Shown: positions 1-8,918, numbered from the stretch's first letter. The stretch: 64,000 nt of DNA from Saprospiraceae bacterium (GCA_016717265.1 JADKFX010000001.1:3546501-3610500); one strand, 5' to 3'. Notes: a model not told the origin generated them from the letters alone. A program made the numbers and translations.

Positions 1-985
1 AAGAACCCCAGGCAAAATCCCGAACATTCACAGCTTTATAAATCCAGGTTTTTGTCTCTTTTGATTTTTTCGCTTCAGCGGCTTTTGCTTCATCCAAAGT
101 TACAATTTCCAATACCTCCTTACTTTTTTGGGCTTGCTGCCATCTTGAATACTGTGCTTTTGTCAATACATTTTTATAATTTTCACATTGTCCTGTTGCA
201 GCAATTATATGATCAGCAGGAACCGTTAATTCAACATGATAATTCCCAAAAGCAAGAGCAAATTCAGCTCTACCTGTAAATTGCTTGTTTTGCCAACCTT
301 GAAAATCAGAATAAACACACATTCTGGGAAACCATTGAGACATGGTAAATAAGTGATTTCCATCTTCTTTAAAAAATTCATAACCACCTCTGCCACCTAA
401 ACTCATACGATCCGGAATCCTATAATTCCATTTAATAAAAAATTTGATTTTCTTGCCTGGCAATAATGTTTTTGGCAAATCAATCCGCATCATTGTTTGA
501 TTTACGAAATAATTTAATTTCCTGCCATTCTCATCGGTAACTTGTTCTATATTAACTCCATACCCTTCCAAAGATGCCCTTTTATCAACGCGCTCTAAAT
601 CATTCTGAGAAATGGGCGCTTCCAATTTACTTTCATTGGATTCATAATTACTCGGAACTGTTGGATGATGTTCATTTTCATCTAATTGGAGCCATACATA
701 TTGAAGTTTATCTGGTGAATTATTATAATATGTAATCCATTCAGATCCAAATAATTTAGTTTTTTGTTCGTCCAATTTTGCTTGGATCTTATAATCAGCC
801 CTCATTTGCCAATACTGATTTCCAGGGGACCCCGATGCAGTTCTATAAGGATTCGCATCTGGCAATATAAAACCTAATTGTTCGAATTTATTGCCATGAT
901 TTGATCTTGGATTATTCCTAATATTCTGGCATACAGCTTTAGAAAAAGCACCAACTAACAGTAAAACAATACAAAATTTATTCAT
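1..985 (-). CDS. M1 family metallopeptidase, N-terminal part (cut by window edge)
   Basis: The frame opens at ATG 985 and runs off the left edge, giving about 328 residues. It begins with a signal peptide (MNKFCIVLLLVGAFSKAVCQ), then a stretch typical of the aminopeptidase-N-like N-terminal beta domain: WQMRADYKIQAKLDEQKTKL, YNNSPDKLQYVWLQLDEN, and further on MSQWFPRMCVYSDFQGWQ and NYHVELTVPADHIIAATGQC. In M1 enzymes this domain precedes the zinc-binding HEXXH...E catalytic domain, which lies outside the window, so activity cannot be judged. The product is probably a periplasmic or surface zinc peptidase. Its start overlaps the stop of the HupE/UreJ-like gene by a few bases, implying co-transcription. 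The family call is from sequence resemblance only. Confidence 0.82.
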   Translation of the reverse strand, partial: MNKFCIVLLLVGAFSKAVCQNIRNNPRSNHGNKFEQLGFILPDANPYRTASGSPGNQYWQMRADYKIQAKLDEQKTKLFGSEWITYYNNSPDKLQYVWLQLDENEHHPTVPSNYESNESKLEAPISQNDLERVDKRASLEGYGVNIEQVTDENGRKLNYFVNQTMMRIDLPKTLLPGKKIKFFIKWNYRIPDRMSLGGRGGYEFFKEDGNHLFTMSQWFPRMCVYSDFQGWQNKQFTGRAEFALAFGNYHVELTVPADHIIAATGQCENYKNVLTKAQYSRWQQAQKSKEVLEIVTLDEAKAAEAKKSKETKTWIYKAVNVRDFAWGS

Positions 986-1562
986 AATTTAAAATCCTTT
1001 TAAGGAGCATTTGAAGAGCCCAAAGCAAAATTACGAAAGTTATCGTAGTTGTAATTATTTTTTCTTTCGACTTCCAAAAACTGATTAAAATAAATTTTAA
1101 TATCAAGACAAACAAGACGATTATTATTTGACCTGCTTCCAACCCTAGATTAAAATAAAATAAAGGCAGTAGGATGCTCTCCTGATGTCCAAGCATTGAT
1201 TTTAACAAATAAGAAAAACCAAGACCATGGACACACCCAAATAATACGACAGTCAAATACCTCCCCGAAATATCCGTTTGATTGCGTTTTAAATCTAAAA
1301 GGTTGAAAATGCTACTTATTACAATAGTTAAAGCAATACAAACCTCTACAAATGACCTTTGCAATTGGATCCAGTCAAACACACTCATCGCAAGGGTCAA
1401 AGAATGTCCTATTGTAAATGCCGTGACCAGAAATAATAGCGGTTTCCAATCCCGATAACTAAACAAAATAGATAAGACCAAAATAAATAAAATGTGATCG
1501 TAGCCATTTAAATCAAGGATATGCTCTGCTCCCGTCCGAAACCATAGTTGAAAATCATCCAT
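978..1562 (-). CDS. HupE/UreJ-like integral membrane protein
   Basis: This is a 194-residue polytopic membrane protein starting at ATG 1562 (MDDFQLWFRTGAEHILD); a longer TTG start at 1586 is possible but would run into the divergent gene. It carries the family hallmarks GAEHILDLNGYDHILF near the N-terminus, FTIGHSLTLA near residue 55 and GCVHGLGFSYLLK near residue 110. The conserved His/Asp residues sit in or beside membrane helices, as in the HupE/UreJ nickel/cobalt permease-like family. About six hydrophobic segments are visible. Metal transport is inferred from the family, not shown. The gene overlaps the downstream M1 peptidase start and lies back to back with the DUF6702 gene, a combination I recognise as recurrent in Bacteroidota. 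Confidence 0.8.
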   Translation of the reverse strand: MDDFQLWFRTGAEHILDLNGYDHILFILVLSILFSYRDWKPLLFLVTAFTIGHSLTLAMSVFDWIQLQRSFVEVCIALTIVISSIFNLLDLKRNQTDISGRYLTVVLFGCVHGLGFSYLLKSMLGHQESILLPLFYFNLGLEAGQIIIVLFVLILKFILISFWKSKEKIITTTITFVILLWALQMLLKRILNYE

Positions 1563-1580
1563 TCCATGTATTTTTGTAGG

Positions 1581-2105
1581 ATGCAAATTACAAAAAACAA
1601 ATTCTTATTAAATTGCTTCGTCCTGATATTCATCAGCCTTGGTTCTTTGGCATTTTGTTTTAAGTTTCATCCCTTTTACTTAAGCGTTACTGAAATTCAT
1701 TATAATGAATCGACAAAAAAAATTGAAATTAGTGCAAAGTTATTTATAGATGATTTTGAAAAAACCTTGGCTCAAACGTATAAAGTACCCATTGATTTAA
1801 TCCATCCTAAAGATGAAATTTTCTTACAAAATAAAATAGAATCCTATATACAATCCAGATTATCCATTTCCTGTGATAAACAAATTCTAAATTTGATTTA
1901 TTTGGGTTCTGAAATTGAAGAGGATGTAATTTGGTGCTATTTTGAATCGAAAGAAATCAACAAACCAAAATTAATTTCTGTTTCAAACTCCTTACTTTAT
2001 CAATTTATAGAAAGCCAAATTAATATACTTCATTTAACGATTGGTAAATCTAAAAAGAGCTATAAATTAGAAAATCCAAATTCAACAGTTGATTTTATAT
2101 TTTAA
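1581..2105 (+). CDS. DUF6702 family exported protein
   Basis: The chosen start is ATG 1581 (MQITKNKFLLNCFVLIFISL), preceded closely by GTAGG; the frame could extend to a TTG at 1548 or an ATG at 1566, but those overlap the divergent gene. The 174-residue product has an N-terminal hydrophobic export signal, then KFHPFYLSVTEIHYNESTKK, the signature of the DUF6702 family (typically HPFYVSVTEI followed by an amphipathic beta-rich domain). Three cysteines are spread through the second half. The function is unknown. It is divergent from, and 18 bp away from, the HupE/UreJ-like gene, so the promoters must overlap coding sequence. The conserved neighbourhood suggests a shared role with the HupE/UreJ-like protein. 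Confidence 0.78.
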   Translation: MQITKNKFLLNCFVLIFISLGSLAFCFKFHPFYLSVTEIHYNESTKKIEISAKLFIDDFEKTLAQTYKVPIDLIHPKDEIFLQNKIESYIQSRLSISCDKQILNLIYLGSEIEEDVIWCYFESKEINKPKLISVSNSLLYQFIESQINILHLTIGKSKKSYKLENPNSTVDFIF

Positions 2106-2163
2106 ATCAACTTAAAAGTTAAATAAAAAATCCTTTCGGAGATATTAATCACAAGCTAAAAAA

Positions 2164-5100
2164 TTAAATTTTAATTAATTTTCTGGAGTATATAGTATCC
2201 CCTTGTAAAATTTGAATAATATATGAACCCGATACGAATTGATCCAAATTCCATTTCAAAATTTGAAAATCATTTTTTGGTTGAATTTGATTTTCATAAA
2301 TAGTCTTACCATCCATCGTTCTTACAAAGAGTCGAACAAGATCTGAATTATGATTTTGGAACTCAATTTGCACATTTGAACTTGTCGGATTCGGTGAAAT
2401 ACTTAATAAGGATGCTTTGTCAATTTGTTTGGTACCTACCGGTTGTGCAACTACAAAATCATATTGAAATCCGGCACCAAAATCTGAATTAAAATTCTTA
2501 ATTGGCAACACTACATTATTCACTTTCCGCATCATTCGTGCATTCCCATTGCCATTCCCTGCATAAAACCAAAAATACAAACCATCGTGTGAAGCATCAT
2601 TCACGTATAATGTATAGCAACCTGCCGGCAACAATAATTCATCTCGATAAGAAGTATTTATTGCCATATTTGAACGTTCCAACACGGTTACACCCTGACT
2701 ATTTACGATTTTATAATCATTATCCTGCGGAATATTATTTGTTTTAAAATCAAAAAATAAATTCACTGCATACCGATCAACCATTTTAAATGGAGTGACT
2801 TTTTTATTATTCAAAATATCCGCATCCTGGATTGAATTTATTTCCGTAATTTCAACTTCGAAGACAAATAAACTATCCAATCCAGGATTCCAAAAATTAA
2901 TATTTTGAACTGGTAATTCAATTTGTATTTCCTGTAATGAATTTAGCGTACCATTCCAGATGTAGGTTTCTTTTATTCCATTTTTTATTCCGTAAACAAG
3001 TTTGAGATTAGAAATTAGATCGCTACCACTATTTCGCACTAATACGGTAGGTGAGTTACACGATGGATTTAATCTATCAAACTCAACACGACCCGAACTT
3101 GGCCTTATAATTTCTTGCAAACTTGCATCTAACTTATGGTTTAAATCTCCATATGCAACAATTTGACTTGAGACCAAATAATTTGCTTGGTCTAGCTGAG
3201 GAGGCTCTAAACCATAATCAATAAGTACTTCATTTCCAGGAGCGGATAGACTTGTAATATCAAAACTAGTTAATTGAGAAGGCGCACCAGGGCACCAACC
3301 TGCTCTATCAAAAATCCAAGTTCCCCCTTGAGGATATATAGGATTCCAGGCGCATTCTTTCCAAACCGTAAATGGAAATTTCTTATTGCTATTACCATTA
3401 ACAGTCACAAAGTGGTTCCTTGGTGTAAATTCTCCATTCTGCTCGTGACCTGTAATTGAAAACCGAAGTTTATAATTTTTAGATGCCGGGTTCAATAAAA
3501 TTTTACGAGGTTCAAATCGACTGTTATTCAAAATCTCTGAAAAATAGCCTCTTTGAAATGTCCAGATATTGGATATATCGATTACATTTCGTTCAGGTGT
3601 TCCTTTTATAAATACAAATTTTAAATCAATCTCCTCTTGATTTTCACCACCTAATTCCATGGAAATTAATTTATTCCCTTTTAATATTGGTGTAAAATCA
3701 GTAACATCAAAAACAAAGGTTTTTCCATCCTTTCCTAAATCCAGATTATTTCCATAGGGTGTAACCAATGACAACAATTCAAATTTCGCAGGAGTCTTAT
3801 TAAAATATTTTAAATTCGAAATTTCTAAGAGATCTTCCGGTTCAATAAAATTAGATTCTGCAATATCTCCATTCTCAAATCGAATATTATCATCTGCAGC
3901 AGCATAAATATAAAATACAGAATCCAGGATTAAATTATTTTGTACGACTTTATATTGAAGTACTTTTCTAGGTCCATTTGGTATTGAATCCTGCACATTT
4001 ATATTGGTTATTTTAGATCCTGAATAAACACCTTGAATAAAACTGATATTCGGTCTATCATTGGATGCTGTAAAATTCAGCATGGATTTATCACCTCGCT
4101 CCTGATGTCTAATTAGTGGAGTTGGCAAAAGTAAATTATCCGGATCTTTTGATTTATCATTAATAATCGCTGGGTTTGCATCTTGAAAATCATAATAATA
4201 AATAAGTGAAGCATATGCAGGATGCGATGCCTGAATTGTTTTATTTTTCCATAGATTAATGGTAGTAGAATCCAGGACTTTATTCCATACAGACAATTCC
4301 CTCATTCTTCCATAAAATGGGCCTTGATAACTTGCTGGAGCCCCAATGGTTAAACTCGATAATTGAATTGGGTTAAATTTGGCAATTCCACTTTGCCATA
4401 ATTCTCCATTTCGGTATATTTTCATTTCACCAGTGAGTGCATTTTTAGTAAATGTCCAATGGATCCACTGGGACTCATAGTCTGAAACCGTTGCTGTTTT
4501 TTCAATTCTATCATAGGATCCATTTTTAGAACCACAATCGAAATAAATACCTCCATTACTCCAGGGCAAATGGATATTTAATGCACGTTGACCTTTATTG
4601 TCTAAGCCTTCCAAAATACTTCCATTACTTGGCTGTAAGTGTGCTGTGCCAAAAGACCAAAAACTAAGGGTTAGTTCGTTTGAAATATTCATTAACTTAG
4701 AAGCAGTAGATGTAGCACCTACACCATCCCAAACAATAGATTGTTCTTTACCGAAAGCAGAAATTGAAAACTGATTTGAACCGGCATCATGGAATAAAAA
4801 TTTAGGAGGATTCACTTGGTTGAATTCGGTATAACTTAGATCTACTAAAATTGAAGAAGATCCATTCCAAGTAAATGGATTATAAAACTGTAAACGGTTT
4901 AAACCTACGATTTTAAACTCTGTATCTTTATAATAGACTTCAGTGAATCCTTCTACATCCGGAACATTTTCGGATAAAGTCGACTTAGCAACAGCTTTTA
5001 TCCGAATTCTCAAATGCGGTAATTTATTTCCAATATTAGCAACCTGGAGATCTATTCCTGTTAATGTACCTGCTTTTGCCCCAGCATTCAGTAATTCCTG

Positions 5101-5592
5101 AGCTGTAAATAAATACTGTGATCTAAAGCTGCCATCTTTAGTTTCCAGCGCTTGGACTTTCGTTCCATTTCCTATCATTCGCTTTTGCTCAGATACAATT
5201 GCTGTGTAGGTGGCATCTTTTTGAATCAACCGATAAAAAGTATTCGTCGGTATTGTAGTATAATAAAATTGAAGACCATTAAATCCTGAAATAACGTAAT
5301 TTCCAATGGTAGAAACACTGCTATCTAACTTTGTACTATCTGTAATAAAGGTATTGCAACTATAATCCCATTCATAACAACCGACACTGCCAACACCCAC
5401 CCGAGCCCCATGACATCGCATATTATAATACATTAAGATTTTGCGATATGTTTGAGAAGGATCATCCGGGAACTGAAATACCCCTCTTCGGCTATTGTTA
5501 TCCCAGGTAAAGGTCTGTATCGTAATGCTATCTTGACTGAATAAGCAAGAAACAAATGAAAAGCTTACAATAAATAATAATAAATATTTCAT
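2164..5592 (-). CDS. PNGase F-like, LamG-domain T9SS cargo protein
   Basis: This 1142-residue exported protein is started at ATG 5592 (MKYLLLFIVSFSFVSCLFSQ, signal peptide) rather than the TTG 36 bp upstream. The N-terminal segment with ILMYYNMRCHGARVGVGSVG and CYEWDYSCNTFI matches the cysteine-bearing start of peptide-N-glycosidase F-like proteins of Bacteroidota. A concanavalin/LamG-like domain follows (about 310-480; LTLSFWSFGTAHLQ, GRMRELSVWNKVLD). A second PNGase F-like module with GGTWIFDRAGWCPGAPSQLT lies near residues 770-850. The last 80 residues are a T9SS type A sorting domain (LLSISPNPTSSNVQIEF ... GSYIIQILQGDTIYSRKLIKI). It is probably secreted across the outer membrane and surface-attached, acting on or binding glycoproteins. 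Catalytic residues were not mapped, so enzymatic activity is uncertain. Confidence 0.8.
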   Translation of the reverse strand: MKYLLLFIVSFSFVSCLFSQDSITIQTFTWDNNSRRGVFQFPDDPSQTYRKILMYYNMRCHGARVGVGSVGCYEWDYSCNTFITDSTKLDSSVSTIGNYVISGFNGLQFYYTTIPTNTFYRLIQKDATYTAIVSEQKRMIGNGTKVQALETKDGSFRSQYLFTAQELLNAGAKAGTLTGIDLQVANIGNKLPHLRIRIKAVAKSTLSENVPDVEGFTEVYYKDTEFKIVGLNRLQFYNPFTWNGSSSILVDLSYTEFNQVNPPKFLFHDAGSNQFSISAFGKEQSIVWDGVGATSTASKLMNISNELTLSFWSFGTAHLQPSNGSILEGLDNKGQRALNIHLPWSNGGIYFDCGSKNGSYDRIEKTATVSDYESQWIHWTFTKNALTGEMKIYRNGELWQSGIAKFNPIQLSSLTIGAPASYQGPFYGRMRELSVWNKVLDSTTINLWKNKTIQASHPAYASLIYYYDFQDANPAIINDKSKDPDNLLLPTPLIRHQERGDKSMLNFTASNDRPNISFIQGVYSGSKITNINVQDSIPNGPRKVLQYKVVQNNLILDSVFYIYAAADDNIRFENGDIAESNFIEPEDLLEISNLKYFNKTPAKFELLSLVTPYGNNLDLGKDGKTFVFDVTDFTPILKGNKLISMELGGENQEEIDLKFVFIKGTPERNVIDISNIWTFQRGYFSEILNNSRFEPRKILLNPASKNYKLRFSITGHEQNGEFTPRNHFVTVNGNSNKKFPFTVWKECAWNPIYPQGGTWIFDRAGWCPGAPSQLTSFDITSLSAPGNEVLIDYGLEPPQLDQANYLVSSQIVAYGDLNHKLDASLQEIIRPSSGRVEFDRLNPSCNSPTVLVRNSGSDLISNLKLVYGIKNGIKETYIWNGTLNSLQEIQIELPVQNINFWNPGLDSLFVFEVEITEINSIQDADILNNKKVTPFKMVDRYAVNLFFDFKTNNIPQDNDYKIVNSQGVTVLERSNMAINTSYRDELLLPAGCYTLYVNDASHDGLYFWFYAGNGNGNARMMRKVNNVVLPIKNFNSDFGAGFQYDFVVAQPVGTKQIDKASLLSISPNPTSSNVQIEFQNHNSDLVRLFVRTMDGKTIYENQIQPKNDFQILKWNLDQFVSGSYIIQILQGDTIYSRKLIKI

Positions 5593-5690
5593 ACGGTATG
5601 AATTGATAGAAGGTAAAATTAATTCCAAAATGGAAATAATTTCTTTAAAGTTGGAAATTGAACAAAAGCTTGAATTTAGTTATAAAAAAA

Positions 5691-5717
5691 AGTCCCGCCG
5701 AAATGGCAGGACTTTTT
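5691..5717 (-). terminator. Rho-independent terminator of groEL
   Basis: An imperfect hairpin (AGTCC/GGACT plus GCC/GGC, loop GAAAT) is followed on the minus strand by a run of eight Ts. It lies about 30 nt after the groEL stop. The plus-strand side also has five Ts, so it may work in both directions. Confidence 0.85.
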
Positions 5718-5745
5718 ACTTATATTTCTAAATCTAATGAAAATA

Positions 5746-7383
5746 TTACATCATTCCATCCATTCCACCACCACCATGGTGATGACCGCCACCGCCTCTA
5801 TCTTCTTTAGGCTTATCATTCACAACACACTCAGTCATTAAAATCATTCCTGCAATGGAAGCCGCTTTTTCTAAAGCTATTCTTGTAACCTTCGTTGGAT
5901 CAATAACACCTGCCTTTTTTAGGTCTTCATATTCACCTGTTCTGGCATTAAATCCATAGGAACCTCTTTTAGCAGAAACATTCATAAACACTACTGAACC
6001 TTCTACCCCTGCGTTCTCTGCGATTACCCGGATTGGTGATTCCAAAGCTTTTTTCACAATCTCGATTCCGATATTTTCATCATCATTGATTGTTTTGGTT
6101 TTTGCCATAGAAGCGATTGCTCGTACTAAAGCAACTCCACCTCCAGTTACAATTCCTTCTTCAACAGCTGCACGGGTAGCATGTAAAGCATCATCCACGC
6201 GATCTTTCTTTTCTTTCATTTCAACTTCCGTAGCTGCACCAATATTTAATACCGCAACACCTCCAGCTAATTTTGCCAAACGTTCCTGTAGTTTTTCTTT
6301 ATCATAATCAGAAGTAGAGGATTCAATTTGTTGTTTAATCTGATTGATACGAGCCTCTATCATTTTCTTTTGGCCTTTACCTTTTACGATAATAGTATTG
6401 TCTTTATCAACTGAAATTTTCTCACAAGTACCTAAATGATCCAATTCCGTATTTTCTAATTTATAGCCTTTTTCATCAGAAATTACAGTACCATTTGTGA
6501 GAATAGCAATATCTTCCAACATTGCTTTTCTTCGATCACCAAATCCTGGTGCTTTTACTGCAATAACTTTTAAACCACCGCGCAATCTATTCACAACTAA
6601 AACTCCTAGAGCTTGAGAATCTACATCTTCCGCAATAATTAATAATGGTTTTCCAGTTTGAACAACTTTTTCTAATATCGGAAGCATTTCCTGCATATTA
6701 GAAATCTTTTTATCATAAATCAAAATTAATGGATTCTCATATTCTGCTGTCATGCTTTCTGCATTGGTAACAAAATACGGACTCAAATAACCACGATCAA
6801 ATTGCATCCCTTCAACTACATCAACGGTGGTTTCTGTTCCTTTCGCTTCTTCAACAGTGATAACACCATTGATTCCTACTTTTTTCATTGCATTCGCAAT
6901 TAACTCACCAATAAGTTCGTCGTTGTTAGCTGATATAGAACCTACTTGTTTAATTTTACTAAAATCATTTCCGATTTGTTCAGATTGTTTTTTCAAGTCT
7001 GCTATAACGGTTGCAACTGCTTTATCAATTCCACGTTTTAAATCCATTGGATTTGCACCGGCAGCAACATATTTCATTCCAGCGGTAACCATTGCTTGCG
7101 CTAAAACAGTTGCTGTAGTGGTTCCATCTCCGGCAAGATCATTTGTTTTAGAAGCAGCTTCTTTTAATAACTGCGCACCCATATTTTCTATTGGATCTTC
7201 TAGCTCAATTTCTTTAGCTACAGTAACTCCATCTTTGGTTACTTGAGGTGCACCAAAACTTTTTTGAATTACAACATTTCTTCCTTTCGGACCTAATGTT
7301 ACTTTAACAGCATTTGCCATTTGATCAATACCCGATTTTAATTTTTCACGGGCATCTGAATTAAAGCTTATTTCTTTAGCCAT
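5746..7383 (-). CDS. groL: 60-kDa chaperonin GroEL
   Basis: This is a full-length 545-residue type I chaperonin that folds non-native proteins inside a tetradecameric ring capped by GroES, using ATP. Hallmarks are VTLGPKGRNVVIQKSFGAP, KDGVTVAKEIELED, the ATP-binding GDGTTTATVLAQAM near residue 87, the apical-domain AEDVDSQALGVLVVNRLRGG, and GIVTGGGVALVRA near residue 410. The tail is the usual flexible Gly/Met-rich segment but contains three consecutive histidines (GGGGHHHGGGGMDGMM). It starts at ATG 7383, 32 bp after groES, and is clearly co-transcribed with it. A strong terminator follows. Confidence 0.98.
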   Translation of the reverse strand: MAKEISFNSDAREKLKSGIDQMANAVKVTLGPKGRNVVIQKSFGAPQVTKDGVTVAKEIELEDPIENMGAQLLKEAASKTNDLAGDGTTTATVLAQAMVTAGMKYVAAGANPMDLKRGIDKAVATVIADLKKQSEQIGNDFSKIKQVGSISANNDELIGELIANAMKKVGINGVITVEEAKGTETTVDVVEGMQFDRGYLSPYFVTNAESMTAEYENPLILIYDKKISNMQEMLPILEKVVQTGKPLLIIAEDVDSQALGVLVVNRLRGGLKVIAVKAPGFGDRRKAMLEDIAILTNGTVISDEKGYKLENTELDHLGTCEKISVDKDNTIIVKGKGQKKMIEARINQIKQQIESSTSDYDKEKLQERLAKLAGGVAVLNIGAATEVEMKEKKDRVDDALHATRAAVEEGIVTGGGVALVRAIASMAKTKTINDDENIGIEIVKKALESPIRVIAENAGVEGSVVFMNVSAKRGSYGFNARTGEYEDLKKAGVIDPTKVTRIALEKAASIAGMILMTECVVNDKPKEDRGGGGHHHGGGGMDGMM

Positions 7384-7415
7384 ATTGTTTCGATTTTATT
7401 GTATTATAAATTGAA

Positions 7416-7679
7416 TTAAATAATGATTAGGATATCGTCTTCTCTCATGATAAGATAATCCTGTCCTTTGTAATTAAATTCCTGACCTGCATATTTACCA
7501 TAAAGTACAAAATCGCCTTTGTGAACAGTCATTAAATTTCCGTCTTTTCCTGGTCCAACGGCAATTACTTCTCCTCTCAGTGGTTTCTCCTTAGCTGTAT
7601 CTGGTATTATGATACCGCCTTTGGTTTTCTGTTCAGCCGGAGCCGGTTTAATTACTACACGGTCGTTAATTGGCTTCAT
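7416..7679 (-). CDS. groS: 10-kDa co-chaperonin GroES
   Basis: The product is 87 residues, slightly shorter than the usual 92-97. It contains the GroES core: MKPINDRVVIKP at the N-terminus, the mobile-loop segment KTKGGIIIPDTAKEKP that binds GroEL, RGEVIAVGPGK, and the C-terminal DYLIMREDDILIII. It caps the GroEL ring and precedes groEL in the same operon. The 350-bp upstream region shows no CIRCE element (TTAGCACTC-N9-GAGTGCTAA); instead it carries TGGCA/TGCCA repeats described separately. Confidence 0.97.
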   Translation of the reverse strand: MKPINDRVVIKPAPAEQKTKGGIIIPDTAKEKPLRGEVIAVGPGKDGNLMTVHKGDFVLYGKYAGQEFNYKGQDYLIMREDDILIII

Positions 7680-8032
7680 ATTATAAAATTTTTTAATAAG
7701 TTAAATGATTAAATTTGTTTCGACTACACTCACCTATCATAGATTGTGCCACCCGAAAAATCGGGTTGTTTTGGCAGTCTTTTGTGCCAGAATGCTGAAA
7801 ATTTATAATTTTTCTTGAATCTTTGAGGACAAATTGGCATATAAAATGAGCTTGCTTGCTCCATTTTTAAGGCTCTATACAAAATTCAAGTTTTCAATTC
7901 TTTGATTTTTTACGAATAAAGTAAACCATATTCTGATATAATCCCGGATCCTATATAAATACCATTTAAGTTTAGAGAGCACATAAATTGCACCAATACA
8001 AACTTGCAAAACCTATGCTAGAATTTGAAATT
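7680..8032. other. Intergenic region upstream of groESL
   Basis: This 353-bp region separates groES from the small membrane-protein gene. Apart from the TGGCA/TGCCA repeats and hairpin at 7746-7789 I see no gene or terminator with a T-tract. Confidence 0.6.
7746..7789 (-). promoter_or_regulatory. Candidate operator upstream of groES
   Basis: Within 110 bp upstream of groES lie GTGCCA (7746-7751), TGGCA (7772-7776) and GTGCCA (7784-7789). The last two form an inverted repeat TGGCA-N8-TGCCA. Between them sits a perfect hairpin ACCCGA-AAAA-TCGGGT (7751-7766). Read on the minus strand, two TGGCACA units are spaced 38 bp apart. A regulatory site for heat-shock control is inferred; no TAnnTTTG box was found here. 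The GG/GC spacing in TGGCACAAAAGACTGCC is 11, not the 10 required by sigma-54. Confidence 0.35.
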
Positions 8033-8461
8033 TTATACAATATCCTTACTAAAATACCGCGTAGAGATTAAACTTATAAACACGAAACCTATACACACAA
8101 TTGGCGGCAGAAATGTAAATACCAACATTACGATAAAAGCAATACCGAATATGAAACAATATATATTTAAAACTCCGGTCATGACTTGTTTCGTCAAATT
8201 ACATTTAAAAAGATAGAATAATAAAATGCCACCAAACAAACAGATTAAAGTAAAACATGCACTCACAGATAAAAAGATTTCATGAAATGTTCGAACAAAT
8301 CCAGCACCCATATCCATTTGATAATTATTCATTAAATCTAATAATTGCCGCTCAGAATCATTTGCAGGTTCAGGTTTAGCAAAAAAACTTAAGGAATGGA
8401 AAATTGCTGATAGGAATAGAAATACCAAAGAGCTTACTATTGAAATACGATAGCCTTTCAT
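8033..8461 (-). CDS. Small four-helix membrane protein of unknown function
   Basis: The start is taken at ATG 8461 (MKGYRISIVSSLVFLFLSAI), giving 142 residues; the frame extends upstream only through a weaker start. Four hydrophobic helices are visible (about residues 7-25, 65-87, 98-117 and 122-137). Between helices 1 and 2 is a soluble stretch SFFAKPEPANDSERQLLDLM, which resembles small bacterial membrane proteins of the LIC_13387 type. That resemblance is from memory and weak. There is no operon partner: it stands alone between the groESL region and the tandem-repeat region. Confidence 0.65.
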   Translation of the reverse strand: MKGYRISIVSSLVFLFLSAIFHSLSFFAKPEPANDSERQLLDLMNNYQMDMGAGFVRTFHEIFLSVSACFTLICLFGGILLFYLFKCNLTKQVMTGVLNIYCFIFGIAFIVMLVFTFLPPIVCIGFVFISLISTRYFSKDIV

Positions 8462-8574
8462 TGTGTTTACTTTACATAAAATTACATTTTCCAAATCAAA
8501 AATATAAATAAAATTCAAAATCCTTTAAAGGCTACCTATGATGGTAGCGGAAAATCATTTAAAAACAGAAAAAA

Positions 8575-8703
8575 TTAATTCGCCGAACCATGCGCTGTTG
8601 GTTGGTAAGGTATTCCATATTTCATTGTGCAATAAGCCAAATTTACCGCACTATTTTTATGATTAACAAATAAATCCATGAGCCCATTATAATTGCTGTG
8701 CAT
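8575..8703 (-). CDS. Possible small ORF or gene remnant (42 aa)
   Basis: An ATG-started frame encodes 42 residues (MHSNYNGLMDLFVNHKNSAV...AYCTMKYGIPYQPTAHGSAN) whose composition looks protein-like rather than random for AT-rich spacer. A stop codon lies two codons upstream, so it cannot be longer. A GCTACC-TATGAT-GGTAGC hairpin (8531-8548) lies 27 nt downstream. No family is recognised. It could be a decayed fragment of a larger gene. Confidence 0.25.
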   Translation of the reverse strand: MHSNYNGLMDLFVNHKNSAVNLAYCTMKYGIPYQPTAHGSAN

Positions 8704-8731
8704 GATTCAGAAATAATCAAGAGTCTAATGA

Positions 8732-8918
8732 TTAATGGTCAATGATCAGTAGTCAAATGATCAATAGTCAAATGATCAATAGTCAAATGGTCAAATGGTC
8801 GATAGTCAAATGATTAATAGTCAAATGGTCAATAGTTAAATGATCAATACTCAAATGGTCAATAGTCAAATGATCAATACTCAAATGGTCAATAGTCAAA
8901 TGATCAATAGTCAAATAA
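8732..8918. repeat. Tandem repeat, 15-bp unit, about 12 copies
   Basis: The unit TCAATAGTCAAATGA/G is repeated with little divergence. Units at 8844-8903 alternate TCAATACTCAAATGG and TCAATAGTCAAATGA, making a 30-bp higher-order unit present twice. One copy is truncated to 8 bp (8791-8798). There are no unique spacers, so it is a minisatellite, not a CRISPR array. It is non-coding and lies between the secG operon and the small membrane protein gene. Confidence 0.95.

Noticed and set aside
6827..7246. Long plus-strand frame opposite groEL
   Set aside because: It is the antisense shadow of a strongly conserved gene with no independent support.
7740..7800. CIRCE element or exact sigma-54 promoter before groES
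   Set aside because: TTAGCACTC-N9-GAGTGCTAA is absent, and the GG to GC distance in the TGGCAC-type sequence is 11 rather than 10.
8732..8918. CRISPR-like repeat array
   Set aside because: Units are contiguous with no unique spacers and no cas genes are near; it is a minisatellite.
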